From: Bordetella parapertussis
GTDB taxonomy: Bacteria > Pseudomonadota > Gammaproteobacteria > Burkholderiales > Burkholderiaceae_A
DNA: 11,423 nucleotides
Assembly (NCBI GenBank): GCA_945901825.1
Contig: CAMDMC010000040.1
Coordinates: forward strand, 1-11,423
Direction: 5' to 3'
The translations under genes and the position numbers were made by a program. The stretch's first letter is position 1, and every line of letters starts with the position of its first letter. The notes beneath the pieces were generated by a model. It was not told the origin of the DNA. It worked only from the letters and a program-made list of their open reading frames with translations, and ran no database searches. Shown here one piece after another: positions 6,511 to 11,423 of the stretch.

Positions 6511-7137
6511 TTGACCTCCGCCCATCATCAGCCTGCGTTGGGCCTCTTTGGAGGCCGATTTGACCCTGTTCACCGGATGCATCTCAGGCTAGCCGTAGCT
6601 GCAGCAAGCCAGTTGAACTTAACCCGGGTACACTGGCTGGTTACCGGACAACCGGTGCACAAGCCCGCGGAGGCATCGAGTCAGGACAGGCTTGAAATGA
6701 CAAAGCGTGCGCTGAATTGGCTTAACGATGAGCGTATGGTGCTTGACGACCGAGAGGTGCGATGGGCAGACCAAGGCTTAACGAATGCCAGTTACAAGAC
6801 CATCGAGAGTTTCCGAGACGAGTGTCCCGATCGCGCATTGGTCTGGGTTTTAGGCGAGGACCAGCTGGAGTTTTTTACCCAATGGCAGCACTGGGAGTGG
6901 ATTATTCGCCAGGTTGAACTTGCAGTCTGTTCGCGTCCATCCGAGCAGCCAGGGAAGACCTTACGCGAGCTTGAACGACAGGGCGCCGTCATTCGCCCTG
7001 TCGCAGTTGAACCAGACCATGTCTCCTCCACACAGATTCGCGAACAACTTCAAGAGGGTTGGAATGTCTTTAACCAAGAACTCGTCTGCCCGCCGGTAGC
7101 CAGCTACCTTCAGACTCAAAACCTTTACCGTGCCTAG
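6511..7137 (+). CDS. nadD: Nicotinate-nucleotide adenylyltransferase
   Basis: A 208-residue cytoplasmic nucleotidyltransferase that joins nicotinate mononucleotide and ATP to make deamido-NAD, the penultimate step of NAD synthesis. The N-terminal motif GGRFDPVHRMHL (14-25) corresponds to the family's GGxFDPxHxGH, with catalytic H21 and H24 kept but the usual glycine between them replaced by methionine. VTGQPVHKP (44-52), LGEDQLEFFTQWQHWEWI (114-131) and the C-terminal SSTQIR (172-177) are all typical, and the length is normal. The TTG start directly follows the chrA TAA stop with no gap (TAATTG at 6508-6513), and AGGG lies nine bases upstream. No ATG precedes the motif, so TTG is the only reasonable start. 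The end overlaps the longest possible rsfS frame. Family placement is secure; the HRMH substitution is the notable feature. Confidence 0.95.
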   Translation: MTSAHHQPALGLFGGRFDPVHRMHLRLAVAAASQLNLTRVHWLVTGQPVHKPAEASSQDRLEMTKRALNWLNDERMVLDDREVRWADQGLTNASYKTIESFRDECPDRALVWVLGEDQLEFFTQWQHWEWIIRQVELAVCSRPSEQPGKTLRELERQGAVIRPVAVEPDHVSSTQIREQLQEGWNVFNQELVCPPVASYLQTQNLYRA

Positions 7138-7705
7138 TTCGCACCCACCCTTGGAGACTTCTCGCTTGACCACAAAAACCACGAAACCAGAGGCTACAAA
7201 AGCCGCACGCAAACCCCGAGAAAAGCCGGAGAGTAAGACGACAGGCACCGCGAAAGACGGGCTAAAGCCCAAGCGCGTTACAAGGGCTGAAAAAGCATTG
7301 GGCCCTGACTTTTCGATTGAAAGGCTGCAGTTTTTAATTGTGGATGCCCTCGAAGACATGAAGGGCCAGTCCATCTCGGTCTTCAATACCCAGGCGCTTT
7401 CAGACCTCTTTGACCGCGTGGTCATTGCCAGCGGAACATCCAACCGTCAGACCCGCGCGCTTGCAAGCAGCGTGATTGATAAGGTGAAGAAGAACGGCGG
7501 GAAAATCTACGGCCTTGAAGGAGAAGACACCGGCGAGTGGGTCTTAGTCGACTGCGGCGACATTATTGTGCATATTCTTCAACCGGTCGCGCGTGCGCAC
7601 TTTCGACTTGAAGAAATCTGGGGCGCTGATGAATTAAATCTGGACGATGTAAAGGCATTGGGTAAGCCCAAACGCCGTACGAGCCCTCGAACAAAAAAGC
7701 CCTAG
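7130..7705 (+). CDS. rsfS: Ribosomal silencing factor RsfS (RsfA/Iojap family) with long basic N-terminal extension
   Basis: The conserved RsfS domain covers about residues 61-172 of the longest frame: LIVDALEDMKGQSISVF, DRVVIASGTSNRQTRALAS, GLEGEDTGEWVLVDCGDIIVHI, and HFRLEEIWG. RsfS binds ribosomal protein L14 (uL14) on the large subunit and blocks joining with the small subunit, lowering translation in starvation. The family is usually about 105-130 residues; here up to 191, because of a Lys/Thr/Pro-rich N-terminal segment of about 55 residues and a basic C-terminal tail. The start is uncertain. GTG at 7130 overlaps nadD by 8 bases; TTG at 7166 follows GGAG at 7153-7156 with 9-base spacing and would give 179 residues; TTG at 7298 would give 135 residues near the usual domain edge. 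I report the longest frame but think 7166 at least as likely. The usual partner rlmH does not follow. Confidence 0.92.
   Translation: MPSSHPPLETSRLTTKTTKPEATKAARKPREKPESKTTGTAKDGLKPKRVTRAEKALGPDFSIERLQFLIVDALEDMKGQSISVFNTQALSDLFDRVVIASGTSNRQTRALASSVIDKVKKNGGKIYGLEGEDTGEWVLVDCGDIIVHILQPVARAHFRLEEIWGADELNLDDVKALGKPKRRTSPRTKKP
7153..7168 (+). promoter_or_regulatory. Alternative start of rsfS: GGAG ribosome binding site followed by TTG
   Basis: GGAG at 7153-7156 is nine bases from an in-frame TTG at 7166-7168. The start context TTGACC is the same as at chrA (4978) and nadD (6511). This makes 7166 a serious alternative to the overlapping GTG at 7130. Confidence 0.45.
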
Positions 7706-7770
7706 GTAACGCTAAGACTCAGTCCGCAAGAGATCGATCCGCAGCAAGCAAGAAGGAAACGATCTACGAG

Positions 7771-7790
7771 CTACCAGCCCCCACTACCAG
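7771..7790. repeat. Short direct repeat CTACCAG with 13-base period between rsfS and the epimerase gene
   Basis: CTACCAG occurs at 7771-7777 and again at 7784-7790, separated by CCCCCA. It lies in the 88-base convergent gap (7706-7793) just beyond the epimerase stop codon. I see no GC-rich hairpin with a T run in this gap, so no intrinsic terminator can be called for either gene. The repeat could be chance or a trace of the rearrangement that brought the two genes together. Confidence 0.6.
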
Positions 7791-7793
7791 GTT

Positions 7794-8801
7794 TTAAACA
7801 CCGTAGTACCCTTTGTACCAGCTTACGAAACGGCTAACCCCAACATTCAAAGGCGTATAAGGTGCAAAGCCGGTAAGGTCTCGCAGGGCTTGCGTATCTG
7901 CATAGGTAGAAGGAACATCACCTGGCTGCATCGGTAAAAAATTCTTGTGGGCCTTCATCCCAAGCGCATCCTCAATGGCCTCAATAAACGCTGTAAGGGG
8001 TTCGGGATGATGATTGCCGATGTTCAAAACTCGATGCGCCGGAAAGGTCTCAAACGCAAATTCTTCACCAGACGGTTCGCGGACTGGCGGATGGAGGAAG
8101 GCCTGAAGGACACCCTCAACAATATCGTCAACATAGGTGAAGTCTCGTTGCATCTGACCATGGTTGTAGACATCGATGGGCTGATTGCCCAGGATGGCCC
8201 TGACAAACTTAAAGGCTGCCATATCAGGACGACCCCAGGGGCCATAGACAGTAAAAAAACGCAGGCCCGTTGCAGGAATTTCAAACAGGTGACTATAGGT
8301 GTGAGCCATAAGCTCATTTGCCTTTTTTGTGGCGGCATACAAGCTTACGGGACGGTCGACACTGTGGCTTTCAGAAAAAGGAAGCAGCCTGTTACCCCCA
8401 TAAACACTGGAGGAACTGGCATAGACAAGGTGAACCGGTTGCCTTCGAAGGCACTCTAGAACATTAAGAAATCCCGTAATGTTGCTATCGATATAGGCCT
8501 GAGGATTTGTAAGTGAGTAACGCACCCCAGCCTGCGCAGCCAGGTGAATCACCCCGTGCAGGGTGTGCGCGCTGAAGACCGATTCAATCGCGTTGCGGTC
8601 TTGAAGGTCTGCCTTAATCAACTCGAACTGATGGCCCTGGTCGAGACCAGTCAGGCGATGGACCCTTGCTTCCTTTAGAAGCGGGTCATAATAGTCATTT
8701 AGATTATCAATGCCAATAACGCGATAGCCCAAATTCAACAGTCGTTCCGAGACAAAGTGTCCGATGAAGCCAGCAGCCCCAGTTACTAAAATTGTTTTCA
8801 T
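7794..8801 (-). CDS. UDP-glucuronate 4-epimerase (extended SDR family, CapI/LspL type)
   Basis: A 335-residue cytoplasmic NAD-dependent enzyme of the extended short-chain dehydrogenase family. The NAD-binding motif is TGAAGFIGH (7-15), followed by IGIDNLNDYYD (29-39), ASSSSVYG (128-135) with the active-site serine, and the catalytic pair Y155 and K159 in YAATKK. RFFTVYGPWGRPDMA (181-195) and MQPGDVPSTYAD (291-302) are characteristic of UDP-glucuronate 4-epimerases rather than UDP-glucose 4-epimerase or dTDP-glucose dehydratase. It interconverts UDP-glucuronate and UDP-galacturonate for capsule, LPS or exopolysaccharide. The substrate would come from Ugd, encoded about 1.5 kb away on the same strand. 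I chose ATG 8801 because it starts directly at the Rossmann strand (MKTILVTG); the upstream ATG at 8897 would overlap the divergent rfaH-like gene by 69 bases. The ribosome binding site is weak. Confidence 0.92.
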   Translation of the reverse strand: MKTILVTGAAGFIGHFVSERLLNLGYRVIGIDNLNDYYDPLLKEARVHRLTGLDQGHQFELIKADLQDRNAIESVFSAHTLHGVIHLAAQAGVRYSLTNPQAYIDSNITGFLNVLECLRRQPVHLVYASSSSVYGGNRLLPFSESHSVDRPVSLYAATKKANELMAHTYSHLFEIPATGLRFFTVYGPWGRPDMAAFKFVRAILGNQPIDVYNHGQMQRDFTYVDDIVEGVLQAFLHPPVREPSGEEFAFETFPAHRVLNIGNHHPEPLTAFIEAIEDALGMKAHKNFLPMQPGDVPSTYADTQALRDLTGFAPYTPLNVGVSRFVSWYKGYYGV

Positions 8802-8828
8802 TACTGTTCGTTCAAGAGATGAAACGCG

Positions 8829-9359
8829 ATGACAACTAAGACCGCATCGGACGTCGGAGTCTGGTACGTCGCTCAGACTAAGCCCCGACATGAGCATATC
8901 GCAGAACTGAACCTAACTCGACAAAGATACGAGGTAATCCTCCCGCTCATTCCCAGGCTTCGTAACTCCCGAACTCGCTTGCTTGAAAACGAAGAACCAC
9001 TCTTTCCTGGATATATATTTTTTCGACCGGAAAGCTCCGAACATTCTCTTTGGCCTGTAAGGTCAACCCTAGGTGTTGCTCGAGTTGTGCGATTTGGCTT
9101 GGAATACGCTCATCTGCGGGAGTCCGTTATGAACGATATTCTGTCGTTTGTACAGTCTCAATTGTCCGATCCTGTTGAGGCCACGCGCCGATCAAAGAGG
9201 CTTGATATTGGCGCGACCGTACGAATTACAGGTGGGCCAATGATGGGGCTTGAAGGCCTTGTATCAAAAGTGGCGTCTGATCGAATTATTGTTCTTATTG
9301 AGATCATGGGGCGCGAGCAAAAAATTGCCATGTCCCCCGCGACCTTAGAGCGCGCCTAG
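8829..9359 (+). CDS. NusG-family transcription antiterminator, RfaH-like specialised paralogue
   Basis: A 176-residue protein with a NusG N-terminal domain at about 11-108 ([18 protein letters not shown] at 12-29, then ILPLIPR and [10 protein letters not shown] at 56-65) and a KOW domain at about 126-160 ([18 protein letters not shown]). Housekeeping NusG is normally found with secE and rplK; the divergent polysaccharide gene and the RfaH-style sequence identify this as a specialised paralogue. Such proteins load onto RNA polymerase at a promoter-proximal signal and let it read through long operons, typically for LPS, capsule or exopolysaccharide. The ATG at 8829 is preceded by a weak purine-rich stretch (GAGATG). 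Only 27 bases separate it from the divergent epimerase start, and its 3' end overlaps hemF by 15 bases. No polysaccharide operon follows on its own strand, so its target must be elsewhere or upstream on the minus strand. By-eye G+C is slightly lower than in its neighbours. Confidence 0.88.
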   Translation: MTTKTASDVGVWYVAQTKPRHEHIAELNLTRQRYEVILPLIPRLRNSRTRLLENEEPLFPGYIFFRPESSEHSLWPVRSTLGVARVVRFGLEYAHLRESVMNDILSFVQSQLSDPVEATRRSKRLDIGATVRITGGPMMGLEGLVSKVASDRIIVLIEIMGREQKIAMSPATLERA

Positions 9360-10274
9360 CCAGTCACGCGGCTTAATCATTTCGTAAAGCTGGGCTTCAG
9401 GCGAGCCCGGATCTGGCTGCCAGTTGTAACGCCAGGTAACCTTGGGCGGCATGCTCATTAAAATGCTTTCGGCACGCCCCCCACTTTGCAGTCCGAAGTG
9501 GGTGCCTCGGTCGTAGACTAAATTGAACTCCACATAACGGCCCCGACGGTAGGCCTGAAAATCGCGCTCGCGATTCGTAAACGCCAGCCCCCTGCGGCGC
9601 TCAACAATAGGTAGATAGGCCTTTACGAAGGCATCGCCCACGGCCTGGGTCATGGCAAAGCTCTTGTCAAAGCCCAGTTCGCTGAAGTCGTCAAAAAACA
9701 CGCCGCCAATGCCGCGCGCCTCTTGTCTGTGCTTTAGGAAGAAGTAATCGTCACACCAGGTTTTAAATTTGGGGTAGTAATGATCACCAAAGGGATGAAG
9801 CGCCTGCCGGCAGGTCTCGTGGAAATGAACGGCATCCTCCTCAAACCCATAGTAGGGCGTGAGGTCCATGCCACCACCAAACCACCAGATGTCCTCATCG
9901 CCGGGCTTGACCGCCTGGGCAACAAACGAACGCACGTTCATGTGCACCGTAGGGATATAGGGGTTAACGGGGTGCAGCACCAAGGACACACCAATGGCCT
10001 CAAAGCCTCGCCCAGCAAGCTGAGGCCTAGCGGCAGTGGCCGATGTCGGAAGGTGATCACCGCGCACATGCGAGAAGCCCACGCCACCGCGTTCAAGCAG
10101 GCCTCCACCCTCAATCAGCCGGGAGCGTCCATCGCCGCGTAGAGGCGAGTCATCGGGCTTGACCCAAGCGTCTTCAGAAAAGGGCTGGCCATCAGCCTGG
10201 GCAACCGCCTCGCAGATGCGATCTTGAAGGCCTAAGAAGTAGCTGCGAAGGGGCTCAATGGCAACGGCTGTCAT
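9345..10274 (-). CDS. hemF: Oxygen-dependent coproporphyrinogen III oxidase (aerobic)
   Basis: A 309-residue cytoplasmic enzyme that uses O2 to decarboxylate two propionate side chains of coproporphyrinogen III to vinyl groups, giving protoporphyrinogen IX in haem synthesis. Nearly every family landmark is present: [15 protein letters not shown] (56-70), [15 protein letters not shown] (101-115), [13 protein letters not shown] (130-142), [14 protein letters not shown] (170-183), [10 protein letters not shown] (187-196) and [20 protein letters not shown] (244-263), followed by [14 protein letters not shown]. The conserved histidines H101, H111, H151 and H181 are all there, and the length is normal. 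The ATG at 10274 has AGGA about 12 bases upstream, a weak site. The C-terminal codons overlap the end of the convergent rfaH-like gene by 15 bases. It lies 45 bases downstream of ugd on the same strand, so a shared transcript is possible although the functions are unrelated. Confidence 0.97.
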   Translation of the reverse strand: MTAVAIEPLRSYFLGLQDRICEAVAQADGQPFSEDAWVKPDDSPLRGDGRSRLIEGGGLLERGGVGFSHVRGDHLPTSATAARPQLAGRGFEAIGVSLVLHPVNPYIPTVHMNVRSFVAQAVKPGDEDIWWFGGGMDLTPYYGFEEDAVHFHETCRQALHPFGDHYYPKFKTWCDDYFFLKHRQEARGIGGVFFDDFSELGFDKSFAMTQAVGDAFVKAYLPIVERRRGLAFTNRERDFQAYRRGRYVEFNLVYDRGTHFGLQSGGRAESILMSMPPKVTWRYNWQPDPGSPEAQLYEMIKPRDWLGAL

Positions 10275-10283
10275 ACGCGGAGA

Positions 10284-10297
10284 GGTCCTATAGGGTC
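10284..10297. repeat. Imperfect 14-bp palindrome upstream of hemF
   Basis: GGTCCTATAGGGTC can pair with itself if two G-T pairs are allowed. It lies in the 45-base gap between ugd and hemF, 10 to 23 bases before the hemF ATG on the minus strand. It is too short to be a terminator and has no T run. It could be an operator or part of a promoter for hemF, or mere chance. Confidence 0.3.
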
Positions 10298-10319
10298 AAG
10301 GCCATGAGGCGTGCGGGGT

Positions 10320-11423
10320 TCAGGTAGCACTTCGGCCAATGGCCTCGTAAATAAGACCTGCTGCAGCCGGCATCTCAGGTGGGTAGAGGTTGCGGCCATC
10401 AAAGACTCGCTTGGTTTTTAACAAGCCGGCCATGGCCTCAAAGTCGGGGCTTCGGAATTCCTTCCACTCCGTCACAATGACAAGCGCATCCGCACCTTCG
10501 AGAGCCTGCATGGGACCTTCAGCGTAGGTGATGGTGTCACCCAACACGCGTTGCGCCTCCTGCATGGCCACCGGGTCGTAAGCCGACACCTTGGCGCCCA
10601 TTTTAAGAAGCGCCTCAATAAGAACAAGGCTAGGGGCCTCTCGCATGTCGTCTGTATTGGGCTTAAAGGCAAGCCCCCAGAGCGCAAACCGCCTGCCCTT
10701 CAGGTCATGACCAAGCGAACGGGTAACCTTCGATACAAGAACGGTCTTCTGTTGCTCATTGGCATCTTCGACGGCCGTGAGCACCTTAAGCGAATGGCCT
10801 ACCTCGTCGGCCGTGCGAATAAGCGCCTTTACATCTTTTGGAAAGCAGGAGCCCCCGTAGCCGCAGCCTGCATACAGAAACCCATAGCCAATGCGGGAGT
10901 CCGAGCCAATCCCCCGGCGCACCTGCTCGATATCGGCCCCCAGCGACTCGGCAAGATTCGCAAGCTCATTCATAAACGAAATGCGGGTGGCAAGCATGGC
11001 ATTGGCTGCGTACTTGGTGAGCTCGGCAGAGCGCACATCCATGACCATGAGCTTGTCGTGATTGCGCTGAAAAGGCGCGTAGATGGCCCGCATTACCTCG
11101 ACTGCCCTTGGATGGTCGGCACCAACAACAATGCGGTCGGGCCGCTGAAAGTCCTCCACCGCGGCACCCTCTTTAAGGAATTCGGGGTTGGAGACAACAT
11201 GAAAAGGGATGCTGGCTGCGCGTGCCGCCAGGGCTTTGCGTATTTCTTCACGAACTTTGTCGGCGGTGCCCACGGGGACAGTTGATTTATCGACCACAAT
11301 TTTTTCACTGGTCATGTGCTGGCCAATGCTGCGCGCTGCCGCGAGCACATACTGAAGATCGGCCGAACCGTCTTCATCGGGCGGCGTCCCCACTGCAATC
11401 ACCTGGACAAGTCCGAAACCGAC
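10320..11423 (-). CDS. ugd: UDP-glucose 6-dehydrogenase, C-terminal part (5' end beyond window)
   Basis: The frame is open to the right window edge, giving 367 residues that lack roughly the first 80 of a family normally about 440-450 long; the GTG at 11402 is internal, not a start. The enzyme oxidises UDP-glucose to UDP-glucuronate with two NAD+. Visible features are [53 protein letters not shown], the substrate-binding [21 protein letters not shown] helix, and the catalytic-cysteine motif [10 protein letters not shown] (Cys codon at 10845-10847). These are followed by [18 protein letters not shown] and the C-terminal nucleotide-binding domain with [12 protein letters not shown]. The fit to Burkholderiales-type Ugd is closer than to UDP-ManNAc or GDP-mannose dehydrogenases. 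The product is the substrate of the 4-epimerase encoded at 7794-8801, and hemF follows 45 bases downstream. Confidence 0.96.
   Translation of the reverse strand, partial: VGFGLVQVIAVGTPPDEDGSADLQYVLAAARSIGQHMTSEKIVVDKSTVPVGTADKVREEIRKALAARAASIPFHVVSNPEFLKEGAAVEDFQRPDRIVVGADHPRAVEVMRAIYAPFQRNHDKLMVMDVRSAELTKYAANAMLATRISFMNELANLAESLGADIEQVRRGIGSDSRIGYGFLYAGCGYGGSCFPKDVKALIRTADEVGHSLKVLTAVEDANEQQKTVLVSKVTRSLGHDLKGRRFALWGLAFKPNTDDMREAPSLVLIEALLKMGAKVSAYDPVAMQEAQRVLGDTITYAEGPMQALEGADALVIVTEWKEFRSPDFEAMAGLLKTKRVFDGRNLYPPEMPAAAGLIYEAIGRSAT

Noticed and set aside
7706..7793. Intrinsic terminator or small gene between rsfS and the epimerase gene
   Set aside because: No stable GC hairpin with a T tract and no open frame with a start and ribosome binding site were visible.
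8802..8828. Divergent promoter pair between the epimerase and rfaH-like genes
   Set aside because: Only 27 bases separate the starts, too few for two complete promoters. No convincing -35/-10 pair was found in the gap or nearby coding sequence.
8802..8897. Longer N-terminus for the epimerase, starting at ATG 8897
   Set aside because: The extra 32 residues precede a standard Rossmann start, lack family resemblance and would overlap the conserved N-terminus of the RfaH-like gene.
10551..11285. A 244-codon open frame on the plus strand, antisense to ugd
   Set aside because: It lies fully inside a clearly real ugd gene, and its translation is basic and low-complexity with no recognisable domain. 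It is best explained as a shadow of codon bias on the other strand.
11400..11402. GTG as the start codon of ugd
   Set aside because: The frame continues upstream to the window edge, and the family requires the N-terminal NAD-binding strand and helix before this point. The GTG is internal.

Overview
The window is a densely packed piece of a proteobacterial chromosome, most likely a betaproteobacterium of the order Burkholderiales. This is inferred from how closely the proteins match family members I know from that group (Ugd, HemF, PanB, a CysB-type regulator, a long-chain ChrA, and a NadD with a substituted HxGH motif), from the nadD-rsfS pair, and from a G+C content that looks like the mid-50s by eye. 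An oxygen-dependent HemF, a Sco copper chaperone and electron-transfer flavoprotein suggest aerobic respiratory metabolism. The genus cannot be fixed from the sequence alone. There are no tRNA or rRNA genes, no insertion sequences and no CRISPR array, and no gap between genes exceeds 100 bases.

Layout. (1) Positions 1-185, minus strand: the 5' end of etfB, cut by the window edge, divergent from a metallo-beta-lactamase-fold hydrolase (283-1410, plus). (2) Positions 1427-4323, minus strand: a tight probable operon transcribed mnmC (FAD domain only), then a CysB-like LysR regulator, then panB. (3) Positions 4322-7705, plus strand: a chain of overlapping or abutting genes, sco, chrA, nadD and rsfS, with several TTG or GTG starts. 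The sco and mnmC start codons overlap on opposite strands. (4) Positions 7794-9359: a UDP-glucuronate 4-epimerase gene (minus) divergent from a NusG/RfaH-type antiterminator gene (plus). (5) Positions 9345-11423, minus strand: hemF, and upstream of it ugd (UDP-glucose 6-dehydrogenase), whose N-terminus lies beyond the window.

How the genes work together. Ugd and the epimerase form a two-step route from UDP-glucose to UDP-glucuronate to UDP-galacturonate, precursors of capsule, exopolysaccharide or LPS. The RfaH-like protein between them is a typical regulator of long surface-polysaccharide operons, so the right half looks like the edge of a surface-polysaccharide region interleaved with housekeeping genes. 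In many Burkholderiales I recall the order hemF-nadD-rsfS-rlmH; here hemF is on the opposite strand, separated from nadD-rsfS by the epimerase and rfaH-like genes, and rlmH does not follow rsfS. The left half is ordinary metabolism: pantothenate synthesis, tRNA wobble modification, NAD synthesis, cytochrome oxidase assembly and anion export.

I found no convincing undescribed system. The points most worth a second look are the rearranged hemF/nadD/rsfS neighbourhood with the orphan RfaH-like gene, the stand-alone MnmC oxidase domain, the overlapping divergent start codons, the run of non-ATG starts, and the in-frame 9-bp tandem repeat in chrA.
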